Shown: piece after piece, positions 9,785-20,968 of the stretch
How positions within the stretch are numbered: the first letter of the stretch is position 1
Layout of the letters: each line of letters opens with the position of its first letter
Assembly: GCF_000830505.1 (NCBI RefSeq)
Contig: NZ_JXOK01000041.1
Location: 43,586 to 107,585, forward strand
Direction: 5' to 3'
From: Vibrio mytili
GTDB taxonomy: Bacteria; Pseudomonadota; Gammaproteobacteria; Enterobacterales; Vibrionaceae
DNA: 64,000 bases
Translations under genes and position numbers: made by a program
The notes under the pieces: generated by a model
Seen by the model: the letters and a program-made list of their open reading frames with translations, nothing else
What the model was told of the DNA's origin: nothing
Databases searched by the model: none

Positions 9785-12097
9785 TTAATTAAACGATGTC
9801 CCTACGATCAAATACACCGCACTCATATTCTGTTCCGTAAGACCATAAGCCAACATAATCGGTCCAATTGGAGAGTCAACGCCAAAAAACAGCGAGCCGG
9901 CATTATACAGTGGCGCATCATTTAACTTCATATCATTGTCCGACCACACACCACCATGTTCTACCGATGCTCCCAGATAAACGGGAGCCTCAAACAGACC
10001 AAAGTCGTTATCGAACCATTTGTATCGATATACTAGGCTGGTATAAAACAAGTTATTACCAATTAGGCTGTTTCTCGGAATACCAGAAAGATTTAAAAAG
10101 CCACCAAGTTCTCGAGGATTTAACGGAACAGAAGCGTTTTTGCTATCGACGAAACTGTAGTCCGCATGTCCGACTAAAGTATGACGCTGATGGCTAACCG
10201 CGCCTTTAAGGCGAGCTGATATTTCATACACAGTATCTTCTGCCGTTTCATAGTTATCAATACTCCCATATGGGCTTGTATCATGCGAGACGACGTATTC
10301 TAAATCGACCAAATAACCGCGCGTAGGAAAAGCAAAGTCATCCAGAGTATCTAAGCGATAATCCGCGAATAGCCCTCGCCTTTCGAAATCAATTTTACCA
10401 GCAGACGCAACCGTTGAGAGTTCCACATTGCCCGTTGAATATCGAGCGCCAAAGCGAAGTTCTTGCCATAATGTCGGTTGAAGACCAAGTGCCACCTCGG
10501 AAGTGAAGTAACCGTAAGACACCGGCCAAAAATCTTTCACCGAATGCAAACCATCACTTTGGAAATCGTCCAACGGTAAATTTCTGTTTTCACTGTGATA
10601 AGCCAATCGCGAAGAAACGAAAACCTCTTGGCTAGACATAACAGGAGTGTAAAGCTCCGCTTCAATCAGTTTATCCGTGCCCATTTCAATATTGAGCGCT
10701 AACTCCGCACCATCAGAATTGAGGTTCGTAAAATTAGTCGACATGCCGATTCCATACTGACTCTCTGTATCAAAGTCGTCTTCAAGGAAAAAACGAAAAT
10801 TGAGATAATTAGGACCCCATGACTTTTCATTGACAGTGAAGACCAGATGCGTCAAACCATCAGCCTCCTCAAAGTGATAAGTAACCAGCTCAAACCGGTC
10901 AAGGGCATAAAGGTTTTCAACCGCTTTTTCTATCTCTTTGGTTGGAATTTTCCGCCCCGTTTCTAAATGCAGACGGTTAGTCAACAGAACATCACTATAG
11001 TGCGTATTATTAACAATGACGACGTCGTCAATAACTCGCGTATCGCCATACACCAATGTCTTACGGACAGCCTGCTTATGGTCGATGTATTTCTGGTAGT
11101 CAGCGTTAGATAGACGCAGTGATTCAAACTTGTCTTGCAACGTCTTAGTAATATCATAACCGGATTGAAATGCGGAAGGCATTTTATCAAAGTCGACCGT
11201 TTCCATTGCACCAACGTTAGGACGAATATAAATATCTTGCTCTTTCAACTCTTCCCGTTGTTGTTGGGTACTACGGCGGACAAGGTAGTTAGAAAGTTGG
11301 TCCGCGACAGTAAATAACCCAGTAAAATCTTCTTTCGTTTTGTAGTCAGTACTAATGTCGACAGCAATAACCACATCCGCCCCCATGGCTCGCGCGACAT
11401 CGACTGGCATGTTGTTAACCACACCGCCATCAACCAACATATGGCCATTTAAATAGTAAGGAGGAAGTGCGCCTGGTACCGACATACTCGCCATCATCGC
11501 ATCAACCAAATAGCCGTTACCAATGACAACCTCTTCCAGATCTAGAATGTCAGTCGCGACGGAGCGGTATGGGATCGCGAGTACGTCGAAAGAATCGAAG
11601 CGTCCTAGATTGCCAGTAGTTTCTCGCAAGATACGCAACATATTCTGTCCCTGCACAACACCGGTCGGAGCGCGGATTTCACCAAACCTAACCCCGAGAT
11701 CTGTGGTGATTTGGTATCGGTCTTCATAAACTTTGTCACGGACTCGACGTTGACTTCTATCAACGCGATCACGATAACCGCTGTTCCAATCGATGCTATA
11801 GATAAAGCTCTCGATTTCATCCGCACTCATGCCCGTCGCATACAAGCCACCAACATACGAGCCCATACTCGTCCCCGTCACAATATCAACCGGGACGTTC
11901 ATTTCTTCTAGCGCTTTTAATACCCCGATATGAGCTGCGCCTTTTGCCCCGCCTCCCGCGAGAACCACAGCAATTTTAGGACGAGATAAAGATTCATTAT
12001 TTTGAGTTTGAGCAAAGGAAGAAGGAACGATTAAGAAGACACTCACTATGAGTACTAAATAGCGAGTAAATGATTCTGACAACAGCAGATTGAACAT
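9785..12097 (-). CDS. Patatin-like phospholipase with outer-membrane barrel (type Vd autotransporter-like)
   Basis: A 770-residue protein with a Sec signal peptide (residues 1-29), then a patatin domain. It has the oxyanion motif GGGAKGAAHIG at residues 48-58, the nucleophile Ser77 in GTSMG and the catalytic Asp in VDGGVVNN. A POTRA-like module follows (about residues 350-430) and then a 16-strand type beta-barrel of the surface-antigen/Omp85 family to the C-terminus (LIVGTSFN). This order matches the PlpD/FplA type Vd class, in which a lipase is carried on its own outer-membrane anchor. The catalytic Ser-Asp dyad is intact, so lipase activity is expected but the substrate is unknown. Confidence 0.88.
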   Translation of the reverse strand: MFNLLLSESFTRYLVLIVSVFLIVPSSFAQTQNNESLSRPKIAVVLAGGGAKGAAHIGVLKALEEMNVPVDIVTGTSMGSYVGGLYATGMSADEIESFIYSIDWNSGYRDRVDRSQRRVRDKVYEDRYQITTDLGVRFGEIRAPTGVVQGQNMLRILRETTGNLGRFDSFDVLAIPYRSVATDILDLEEVVIGNGYLVDAMMASMSVPGALPPYYLNGHMLVDGGVVNNMPVDVARAMGADVVIAVDISTDYKTKEDFTGLFTVADQLSNYLVRRSTQQQREELKEQDIYIRPNVGAMETVDFDKMPSAFQSGYDITKTLQDKFESLRLSNADYQKYIDHKQAVRKTLVYGDTRVIDDVVIVNNTHYSDVLLTNRLHLETGRKIPTKEIEKAVENLYALDRFELVTYHFEEADGLTHLVFTVNEKSWGPNYLNFRFFLEDDFDTESQYGIGMSTNFTNLNSDGAELALNIEMGTDKLIEAELYTPVMSSQEVFVSSRLAYHSENRNLPLDDFQSDGLHSVKDFWPVSYGYFTSEVALGLQPTLWQELRFGARYSTGNVELSTVASAGKIDFERRGLFADYRLDTLDDFAFPTRGYLVDLEYVVSHDTSPYGSIDNYETAEDTVYEISARLKGAVSHQRHTLVGHADYSFVDSKNASVPLNPRELGGFLNLSGIPRNSLIGNNLFYTSLVYRYKWFDNDFGLFEAPVYLGASVEHGGVWSDNDMKLNDAPLYNAGSLFFGVDSPIGPIMLAYGLTEQNMSAVYLIVGTSFN

Positions 12098-12123
12098 TCA
12101 TAACTTCCTTTATTAATTCCTGG

Positions 12124-12257
12124 GTATACCCAAACATCAACAGACCCTAGGTTCAGTGAGAATGACTTGGTTCGCAAACAAGGTAACCATTTGAGGATCG
12201 AGTGGTTCTCAATCAAAAATCGTTAACAAAGACTGTGGACCAAGTCATTTGGGTATA
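12124..12257. repeat. Second type of inverted-repeat element upstream of the patatin gene
   Basis: TATACCCAAA at 12125-12134 is the inverse of TTTGGGTATA at 12248-12257, and AATGACTTGGT (12161-12171) pairs perfectly with ACCAAGTCATT (12239-12249). The interior has no coding potential. A related single end, ATATACCCAAATAACTTC, occurs near 3186-3204 after fbpA. It could fold when transcribed and lies in the 276-base gap between mrcB and the patatin gene. Confidence 0.55.
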
Positions 12258-12373
12258 AATGGGCGCTTAGGCGTAGTGACAGACATTGCCCATCACCACT
12301 TAGCCCTAAAACCGCCCTAATATGTACTAAGAATTGTTCTGTGAGACAAGTCAATGTTGTCGATTTGGCGACA

Positions 12374-14745
12374 CTACCAATCAAACAAGCTATTCAACCA
12401 ATTAGATTTTTTCTCACATTGCTGTTTTATTTGTCCATTTTTATCCCAAACTGGCAATTTGTATTCACTGCGACAATTCAGCTCTAAACCACCTTTATTG
12501 GTTTTTTGAAAACCCAAAGTGGTGACTTCTCGCGGCCAAGGCAACTGTAAACGTTCTGGAATACGTTGATTGAGGTATTCTGCATACACTCGCAAAGCAC
12601 CGCTCGATCCGGTCAAATGTGTGGGTTTATTGTCATCACGACCCAGCCAGATGGTTGTAACTTCACGACCATCAACTCCGACAAACCAACTGTCACGCGT
12701 ATCATTACTGGTGCCCGTTTTCCCAGCCAACGCGGCCCAAGCGAACTGGCTTTGCAGAAATCGCCCCGTCCCCTGAGCGACACCCTGTTTCATTGCATAG
12801 GTTGTTAGCCATGCAGCTTGCTCATCTACGGCTCTTGATGAACGCGGAAGTGACTGATACAGCACATTACCTTGCATATCCATCACAGAACGCAATGCCG
12901 TCAGTGTCGCTCGCTTACCTGAGTTAGTCAGTGTCTGGTACATCTGTGACACTTCAAATGGGGTTAACGAGAACGAGCCTAAGAACATAGAAGGTACAGG
13001 ACGAATTTCGTCTTTATTTATCCCCAAACGGCTCAGCGTGTCTGAAACTTGAGGAATGCCTAACTGCATCCCCAAACGCACGGTGGGCACGTTCAGTGAC
13101 TTGGCTAGTGCGAGGAAGAGCGGCACATCACCTCGGTATTTTCTATCGTAATTTCGCGGCGTCCAAACTGTGCCTTCACTGCCCTTTAAGCTCAAAGGCG
13201 TATCATGCAATGTTGTCCCTAAATTGTATTTCTCTGGGTGCTCCAGCGCGGTGAGATAAATCGCGGGTTTCACCAAAGAGCCAATTTGACGACTGGCGTT
13301 CAGCGCGCGGTTAAAGCCTCATAGCCGACGCGCTTTCCGCCGACCATCGCGCGAATTTCACCACTATGACGATCGACCGCTATAGCAGCAGCTTCAAGTT
13401 CTTTCCCTGCACGCTTAGCCAGCTCAGGTATTTTCTTACTGATCGCCAGCTCCATTTTACTTTGTGACACAGGGTCTAAAGAAGTGAAGACTCGCAAACC
13501 TGATTCAGCTTTAAAGCGTTCGCCCACTTTGTCTTTTAATTCAATACTAAGTTGCTGGAAATACGCGGGCTGACGGCTGGCAATACGTGGCTTACTTTGC
13601 GTATCGAGTGGACGACTTACCGCCTGCTCGTATTGTTGAGCGGTCAGCATCTCTTGTTGCATCAATAAGCGCAGCACCAGATCACGGCGCGTTTTAGTCC
13701 TTTCCGGGTAACGAATTGGGTTGTAGTACGACGGTCCTTTGACCATCCCAACTAGCATCGCCAGTTGGTCAATACGCAATTCTTGAATGGGCTGACCAAA
13801 GTAATAACGTGACGCCAAGCCAAATCCGTGAATCGCTTCACCACCACTTTGTCCTAAGTACACCTCATTTAAATACGCTTCCAGAATACGATCTTTGCTG
13901 TATCGATAATCAAGAATAAGTGCAAGGTACGCTTCACGTATCTTACGCCACAGCGTTTTATCTCGAGTTAAGAATATATTTTTCGCCAGCTGCTGAGTTA
14001 AGGTACTGCCACCCTGAACTGTCCGTCCCGCTTTAATATTCGCGACCATGGCACGCGCGATTGCAAGTGGAGACACACCATCATGCTGATAAAAGTCACG
14101 GTCCTCGGTGGCCAGCAGCGCATCAACTAAGATCTCTGGGAATTGATCTCGACGTAGGAACAAACGTTGCTCATCTTGATCCTTCTCTAACATCCCCAAC
14201 ATCTTCGGCTCCAGACGCAAATATCCCAGATCGCCCTTTGATTCAAGAGATTGGATGCGTTTAAGATTGTCACCGGAGAAATGCAGCATCACGTGGCGAT
14301 CCGGCTCTGGGCCATCTGCAAATTCAAATGGACGACGAATCAGTTCGATACGTGTTGCCGATGAAGAGTACTCACCAGGGTAGCGCGGTTGGCTAACTTT
14401 GCGGTAATTCAAGACATCTAACTCATTGCGCAGCTCTTTGATATTGATATCTTCACCGGGACTCAAATTCAAAATACGGGCATACACTACCGTAGGCAAC
14501 TCAAACAATTGACCTTCAAAACGCTCTTTGACCACACTGTCTAAGTAAATACCGACAAACAGCAATACGGCAGCGAGCGCAATTCCAGCTTTCCATCCAA
14601 ACGACCAAAGCGTTTTGAGCCATGAACGCTTGGTATTACTTGGCTTTTTGCTCGGAGTTCGTCGAGTACGCTTCGCCGGTCCTTTACTTGCTGCACTTTT
14701 CTTCGCAGGTGCTTTCTTTGCACTGGGCTTTTTACTGTTAGTCAT
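12374..14745 (-). CDS. mrcB: Penicillin-binding protein 1B (frame interrupted)
   Basis: Bifunctional peptidoglycan synthase, about 790 residues when restored. Order: basic Lys/Ala/Arg/Ser/Pro-rich cytoplasmic tail (1-42), one membrane segment (about 50-68), UB2H-like domain, glycosyltransferase domain with EDRDFYQHDGVS and GGSTLTQQLAKN, then the transpeptidase domain with the nucleophile in GSLVKP, an SxN-type motif and KTGTSND. The first frame stops at 13300 and the second resumes before SLVKP. One G is missing at 13317-13318 (GAGGGC read as GAGGC), which restores VGGKRVGYEGFNRALNASRQ. The start overlaps the hrpB 3' end by 8 bases, as in an operon. Interruption is probably a sequencing error because the reading is otherwise conserved. 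Confidence 0.92.
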
Positions 14746-17205
14746 TGTTTAATTGTCTTTTTGTTTTCGTGGTCGCGACATGATTAGCAGGGTCGTCTGG
14801 CCAAACATGTTTCGGGTAGCGCCCTTTCATCTCTTTTTGCACCTCTTTGTAACTGCCTTGCCAAAAAGCAGCCAAATCTGTGGTGACTTGTAAAGGACGT
14901 TGAGCCGGAGAAAGCAGTTCGAGCACCAAGCGTTTGCGTCCTTGGGCTATGGTTGGTGAACCGCTTTCACCAAACATTTCTTGCATACGTATAGATAACA
15001 CGGGCTCGTGGCCTGCCTGATATCGAATGCGCTTTTTGCTTCCTGTAGGCATTTGATAATACTCAGGTAACCATTCATCAATTTTCTGATTCAATGGCCA
15101 CCCCAAACGCGTATTCAATGCTTCGACTAGATTGACTTTTTGTAAATCTTTCACAGAAGACACAGACCCCATATAAGGCGCTAACCACTCATCTAAGGAG
15201 TCAAGTAAGCTTGATTCATCAAAACTTGGCCATGGTTGTTCTGCTAGCCAGTTCGCCGCGCATCGAATACGTTCGAGTAGCATTTTTGCTGCTGGTGTCC
15301 AGTTTAAACTCGCTATGCCCTGACGGCGGACATAGGTGAGTAAAGCTTGTGTCATTTTTTCTTTACCAGGACTTGGCAAAGTTTCACGATCAATGATTAA
15401 TTGCCCGAGCTTTTGTTGTCGTTCAGCGACTAAGCGTCCGCGCTTATCATCCCAGTCAACGACTTCTTCAGTGGAAAATAGCGTACCAAAAGTGGTTTGC
15501 AGTATATTGACGTCCACTTCACATGCCAAATGAATTTGACTTGAGTTGGAGTGCGCACGCATCAAATCAATAGCCACTAAGTACTCACTCCCTCCTAACG
15601 GATCATCAGGGTGACATTCAGCGCCATGCCCGTTTGCCAACGTAAACCGACCAAATTGCTGATGGCGTTGCTGAGCGATGCGATCCGGAAACGCCAAACT
15701 CAACACGATTGGGAAAGCACTCTCATCGACACCCTCTAACTGGAATGACGTATCTAACTTTTGTGCAAGAGATTGTGCACGCTTTGACAACAATGATCGT
15801 TTTGGGTGAGTACCCACTATCCAACGATGCAGGCTATGTGTGATGTTAGTGACATTGCGCTCCGGCTCTTCAATCAAAGCCGCAGCAGCCAATGCCGTTG
15901 AGAGCATCGTCTCACTGTGGGCTTGAGCTTTAATTAACATCGCGGCCGCTCGGGGATCAACACCAAGTTCATGCGCTTGCTTACCATTAGAGGTTAACTG
16001 ACCTAGCGAGGTAAACAACCCTAGAGAGATCAACAATTGCTTGGCTTGATTCAACGCTGCAGGAGAGGGAATATCCAGCCACTTGAGATCTTGAATGTCC
16101 GCCGCTCCCCAAAACGCTAACTCCATGACCAAGCTTGCTAAATCGGAATGAAGAATTTCTGGCGATGAGACTGATGGCTGCTGTTTCAACTGACTTTCCG
16201 AATACAACCTTACACAGATGCCTTGTTCAATTCGTCCCGCTCGTCCCATACGCTGAATCGCAGAAGACTGAGCAATTCGAACTTGTTCCAATCGCGTCAG
16301 CCCATTTTTCAAATCAAACCGAGCCACTCGCTCTAGGCCAGAATCGACAACTAAGCGGATACCTTCTATTGTGAGTGAGGTTTCTGCAATATTCGTGGCC
16401 AATACGACTTTACGCTTGCCAGCTACTGCAGGCGCTATTACTTTTTGCTGGTCAGAGAAGCTAAGCTGACCATAAAGCGGACACACTTCAATATCCTCTG
16501 GCAATTCAGATAAGCGTTCTTCCACTTGCTTAATCGCCGCGACTCCCGCAGAAAAGCCAACAATGATCCCGACTCTTTATTCATCAAATTCTGAATACTT
16601 TTGGCCATAACATTGGGTAAATAATCATTGGCAGATAAAGGCACGTAACGCGTTTCCACGTCAAAGCAGCGCCCTTGGGATTCAATGTAACTCGCATCAG
16701 GTAGCAACGTCTGTAGTGCATTATGATCCAGTGTTGCCGACATCACCACCAGCTTGAGGTCATCGCGCAGCGCTTCTTGTACTTCTAAACTGAACGCCAG
16801 TGCGGTGTCGGCATGAATACTTCGCTCATGAAACTCATCAAAGATGAGTAAATCGACACCAGCCAGTTCAGGATCGTTTTGAATCATACGAGTCATGATT
16901 CCTTCCGTCACAATCTCAAGCTGCGTTTCCTTACTGACCTTTGTTTCCCCGCGAACACGGTATCCAACACGTTGTCCGACTCGCTCTCCCAACCGCTCAG
17001 CCAAGTAGCGAGCAATATTTCGCGCAGCCAAACGCCTAGGTTCCAACATGATAATTTTGCCTTGCACCGTTTGCTGCAAGAGAAGTTGTAAAGGGAAATG
17101 GGTAGATTTACCGGCACCTGGAGCAGCTTTTAAGATCACTTGTTGTTGATATTTAACCGCCGCTAGTAACTCAGGCATCACGGCTTCGATCGGCAATTGT
17201 GACAA
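14738..17205 (-). CDS. hrpB: ATP-dependent helicase HrpB (frame interrupted)
   Basis: DEAH-box helicase of about 822 residues when restored. The first frame (start 17205) has the Walker A APGAGKST, the DEFHERS box and SAT motif; the second has the helicase C-terminal motifs ([21 protein letters not shown]) and the HrpB-specific C-terminal domain. The break is near 16548, where CTGCCGGGA appears to be read as CTGCGGGA; the repaired text is [18 protein letters not shown]. Substrate RNA is not known for this subfamily. It is divergent from sfsA and runs into mrcB with an 8-base overlap. Confidence 0.9.
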
Positions 17206-17267
17206 AGAAAATACCTTATGGTGTAATGTTGCCCGTATTGTACTCTTCTCAAATTAAATTAAGCAAA

Positions 17268-17984
17268 ATGCATTTTAAACCGTCTTTAGAGTCAGCGACT
17301 CTGCTCAAACGTTACAAACGATTCTTGGCCGATATCGAACTCGATAATGGTGAGATCAGAACCATACATTGTGCCAATACGGGCGCCATGACCGGGTGTG
17401 CGACGCCAGGAAACAGAGTCTGGTACTCTACGTCTGACAATCCTAAGCGAAAATACCCAAACAGCTGGGAGTTAACCGAAACCTCTCAAGGGCACCGTAT
17501 CTGCGTGAATACCGCCCGCGCGAACCAACTTGCCGTGGAAGCGATTGAAAATGGCGTAATTTCAGAGCTTTGTGGCTATGACGAACTTCAAACAGAAGTC
17601 AAATATGGCAATGAAAATAGTCGAATTGATATCTTGCTCAGCGAAAAAAATAAACCAAGGTGCTATATAGAAGTAAAAAGCGTCACTCTTCTCGATGAAT
17701 CAAACGAGCAAGGACAAGGATACTTCCCTGATGCCGTCACGACCCGAGGTCAAAAACATTTAAGAGAGCTCACAGAAATGGCACAAAACGGGAATAGAGC
17801 CATACTTTTATTCACTGTTTTACATTCAGGTATTGAAAAAGTGTCCTCGGCACACCATATAGACGCCAAATATTCACAATTACTCAACCAAGCACAAGAC
17901 GCTGGAGTGGAAGTTCTGTGTTACAAAGCCGAACTAAGCAATACTGAAATTAAGCTGCTTTCCGCTATTGATTTTATCAGTTAA
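17268..17984 (+). CDS. sfsA: DNA/RNA nuclease SfsA family protein
   Basis: A 238-residue protein of the SfsA (sugar fermentation stimulation) family. I start it at the ATG at 17268 ([19 protein letters not shown]), which aligns with the E. coli N-terminus; an upstream in-frame ATG at 17199 overlaps hrpB and adds a tail not seen in the family. Conserved features are [14 protein letters not shown], a PD-(D/E)XK-like core RIDILL...YIEVKSVTL and [16 protein letters not shown]. The family was first linked to maltose utilisation and shown to bind DNA; a nuclease role is suggested by the fold. Next gene dksA starts 136 bases on. Confidence 0.92.
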   Translation: MHFKPSLESATLLKRYKRFLADIELDNGEIRTIHCANTGAMTGCATPGNRVWYSTSDNPKRKYPNSWELTETSQGHRICVNTARANQLAVEAIENGVISELCGYDELQTEVKYGNENSRIDILLSEKNKPRCYIEVKSVTLLDESNEQGQGYFPDAVTTRGQKHLRELTEMAQNGNRAILLFTVLHSGIEKVSSAHHIDAKYSQLLNQAQDAGVEVLCYKAELSNTEIKLLSAIDFIS

Positions 17985-18120
17985 GAGAAAAAATGATGTC
18001 GTGTTCACAATGACGATAACTTTGCGATTCAGTATTTGCCAGCACCGCCTCTTTTTGCTATAGATACCCGCCTTAAATTAACTGCATAGCAGTTGACTGG
18101 GTGTAAGTAGGAGATGCTGT

Positions 18121-18567
18121 ATGCCAGAATCAAAGAAAAAAACGATAGGCATCCTAGCCATTGCAGGCGTGGAACCATATCAGGAAAAACCTGGTGAAGA
18201 GTACATGTCACCAGAACAGGTGAAACACTTTACGACTATTCTAACAGCTTGGCGTGATCAACTAAGAGCTGAAGTAGATCGTACGGTTCACCACATGCAG
18301 GATGAAGCAGCAAACTTCCCAGATCCTGTTGACCGCGCCTCTCAAGAGGAAGAGTTCAGCTTAGAATTGCGTAACCGCGACCGCGAACGCCGTTTGATCA
18401 AGAAGATTGAAAAAACATTAGACAAAATTAAAGAAGATGATTTTGGCTTTTGTGAATCTTGTGGCGTAGAGATCGGCGTTCGTCGTCTTGAAGCTCGCCC
18501 AACTGCAGACCTTTGTATTGACTGTAAAACACTTGCAGAAATCAAAGAAAGACAGATGCAAGGTTAA
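18121..18567 (+). CDS. dksA: RNA polymerase-binding transcription factor DksA
   Basis: A 148-residue regulator that enters the RNA polymerase secondary channel and works with ppGpp in the stringent response. It has the coiled-coil hairpin (about residues 35-110, with the tip in the [11 protein letters not shown] region) and the C4 zinc finger [17 protein letters not shown]...CIDCK. The ATG at 18121 has GTAGGAGATGCTGT upstream. A terminator follows directly at 18586-18610. The dksA-gluQ-pcnB-folK-panBC order is the common gammaproteobacterial one. Confidence 0.97.
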   Translation: MPESKKKTIGILAIAGVEPYQEKPGEEYMSPEQVKHFTTILTAWRDQLRAEVDRTVHHMQDEAANFPDPVDRASQEEEFSLELRNRDRERRLIKKIEKTLDKIKEDDFGFCESCGVEIGVRRLEARPTADLCIDCKTLAEIKERQMQG

Positions 18568-18585
18568 TCAAGCAAACATTTCAAT

Positions 18586-18610
18586 AAAAGGGAGCTCATG
18601 CTCCCTTTTT
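18586..18610 (+). terminator. Terminator after dksA
   Basis: AAAAGGGAGC and GCTCCCTTTT form a 10-pair stem with a TCAT loop, followed by T. An ATG at 18598 lies inside the hairpin, which argues against its use as gluQ start. Confidence 0.85.
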
Positions 18611-18636
18611 GTTTTAGCTTATCTGGGTATACACGC

Positions 18637-19500
18637 ATGACACGCTATGTTGGCCGATTCGCTCCATCTCCTTCCGGCCCCTTACATTTTGGCTCCCTTG
18701 TGGCAGCTCTTGGTAGTTACTTTCAGGCAAAAGCAAACAACGGTCTTTGGTTGGTCCGTATGGAAGACCTCGATCCACCAAGAGAAATGCCTGGAGCCGT
18801 GGGAGCAATCCTTGACGCGCTGAAAGCCTACCATTTACATTGGGATGGCGAAGTGGTTTATCAGAGCCAACGCCATCCTTTGTACCAAGCGCAAATTGAT
18901 ACTTGGTTAACCAATGGGGACGCCTACTATTGTCAATGCACACGTAAGCAGATCAAACAACATGGCGGCTTTTATCCAGGGACTTGCCGAGATAAAAACT
19001 TGAAACAAGGCGCGATTCGTCTAAAAATGACCCAACCTGTCGCCAGTTTCTTCGATCAAAAACATGGACAGATGCTCATTCCAGAGCAACTGGTAAATGA
19101 AGATTTCATTATTAAACGCCGTGATGGCTTATTTGCCTATAATCTTGCGGTAGTATTGGATGACATCGACCAAGGTGTGACAGAAGTCGTTCGAGGTGCA
19201 GACTTAATCGAACCGACAGGGCGTCAAATCAGTTTGTACCGAACCCTTGGTCAGCCGGAGGTAAGCTACTTACATTTACCCTTGGCGATGGATAACAACG
19301 GCAATAAATTGTCGAAACAAAATCACGCGACGGCTATTGATATCGATAACCCGAAACCAACACTATTGAACGCAATGATCTTCTTAGGCTTTGATATACC
19401 TACAGAAATAAGCGCGGGCGATATTGAAGAAATTCTACGTTGGGGCTGTAAAAATTGGCGTTTAGAACAACTGCCAGCAGCGATCGAGATCACAGCATGA
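18637..19500 (+). CDS. gluQ: Glutamyl-Q tRNA(Asp) synthetase
   Basis: Paralogue of the glutamyl-tRNA synthetase catalytic core (287 residues) that attaches glutamate to the queuosine of tRNA-Asp. It lacks the anticodon-binding domain, as expected. Motifs: HIGH-like region APSPSGPLHFGS at residues 8-19, zinc-binding cysteines CQC and YPGTC, and KLSKQN as the KMSKS equivalent. I choose the ATG at 18637 (MTRYVGRFAPSPSG), because an earlier in-frame ATG at 18598 sits inside the dksA terminator. No strong ribosome site precedes it. Confidence 0.93.
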   Translation: MTRYVGRFAPSPSGPLHFGSLVAALGSYFQAKANNGLWLVRMEDLDPPREMPGAVGAILDALKAYHLHWDGEVVYQSQRHPLYQAQIDTWLTNGDAYYCQCTRKQIKQHGGFYPGTCRDKNLKQGAIRLKMTQPVASFFDQKHGQMLIPEQLVNEDFIIKRRDGLFAYNLAVVLDDIDQGVTEVVRGADLIEPTGRQISLYRTLGQPEVSYLHLPLAMDNNGNKLSKQNHATAIDIDNPKPTLLNAMIFLGFDIPTEISAGDIEEILRWGCKNWRLEQLPAAIEITA

Positions 19501-19601
19501 TTCTCAAATGGGACTACGTAAGCTATCATTAGCCGCAAAATCCGCCCTAAGGGCACCAAAACTAACCAAAGCAAAATTGGATTAAACCCAGTTATTGCCA
19601 G

Positions 19602-20968
19602 ATGCAAATGAATACAAACGACTATACACCAAGCGAACCTGCCACAATCCCAGAGCTCGCTCTCAATGTAATAACTCGTGAAGAGCACAACATTTCGCGT
19701 AAACAGATCAGTGACAATGCGCTGAAAGTCCTGTACCGCCTAAATGGTGCTGGTTTCGATGCTTTTCTTGTGGGTGGCGGGGTTCGAGACTTACTACTAG
19801 GGCAGAAACCAAAAGACTTTGATATTGCCACGAATGCAACGCCGGAGCAGATTAAGCAACTGTTTAGAAACTGCCGCCTAATCGGCCGTCGCTTCCGTCT
19901 GGCACACATTATGTTTGGCCGAGACATCATTGAAGTTGCGACCTTCCGAGGTCATCATCAAGAGCAAAAGAACAAGAGCATTTCTCAGCAGTCTAAAGAC
20001 GGCATGCTATTGCGTGACAACGTCTACGGCACCATTGATGAAGACGCAGAGCGACGAGACTTCACGATTAACTCGATGTACTACAACATCGCAGATTACT
20101 CTATTCACGACTACGCGCGCGGTATTGAAGATTTAGAAGACCGTTTAATTCGCCTGATTGGCGATCCTGAAACGCGTTACCGTGAAGATCCGGTACGAAT
20201 GCTACGCGCCATTCGTTTTGCAGTGAAACTGGACTTTGATATTGAAGAAGACACCGCTGCACCGATTGAACCGATGTCACCGCTGCTGCGTGAAATTCCA
20301 TCTGCACGCCTTTTCGAAGAGTCTCTGAAGCTGCTTCAGTCAGGTAACGGTTTAGAAACTTATCACTTATTGCGTGAATACAATCTATTCCAACAGCTAT
20401 TCCCAATCATTGCTGAGCACTTTACCGAAGACTATTCATCGCATACTGAGCAAATGCTGGATCTCGCTCTCGATTCGACCGATTTAAGAATTGAAGATGG
20501 TAAACGCATTAACCCTGCGTTTATGTTTGCAGCAATGTTGTGGTACCATTGTGTGCAAAAGCGGAAACACTGATGTCAGAACGTAACCTTGGTCACTATG
20601 ATGCCATTATGGAAGCGAGCAACATCATTCTTGATGAACAAGTGCGTACCATTGCTATTCCTCGACGTCATACCGCCACTATTCGTGAGATTTGGCAACT
20701 GCAATTGCGCCTACCAAAGCGCAATGGCAAACGCGCATTCCGTCTAATGGAGCTTAATAAATTCCGTGCCGGTTACGACTTCTTAGAAATGCGTGGTGAA
20801 ATCGAAGGTGGAGAGACTCAAGAGTTAGCCAAGTGGTGGAAGACGTTCCAAAATGCGGGTCGAGAAATGCGCCAAGCGATGGCCTCAGACTTAGATAGCC
20901 AAGCACCTAAATCGGGGCAACGCCGCCGTAAAACCTTCCGTAAAAAGAAGAGTAAACCAGCGTCATGA
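19602..20968 (+). CDS. pcnB: Poly(A) polymerase I (frame interrupted)
   Basis: Adds poly(A) tails to RNA 3' ends and so controls RNA decay. Restored length is about 455 residues. The nucleotidyltransferase core has [23 protein letters not shown] split over the first 80 residues, with DFD metal ligands, then the [11 protein letters not shown] and [12 protein letters not shown] motifs. The first frame ends early after [15 protein letters not shown]; the family expects FAAMLWYPLCAKAE. One C is missing near 20546 (TACCCATTG read as TACCATTG), and the second frame carries the remaining C-terminal RNA-binding part with a basic tail ([14 protein letters not shown]). The start is uncertain by a few codons: ATGs at 19602 and 19608 lack a clear ribosome site, and an in-frame stop at 19563 limits extension. 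Confidence 0.9.

Noticed and set aside
17199..17267. Longer sfsA N-terminus
   Set aside because: Overlaps the divergent hrpB start and extends beyond the family N-terminus; 17268 aligns with known SfsA.
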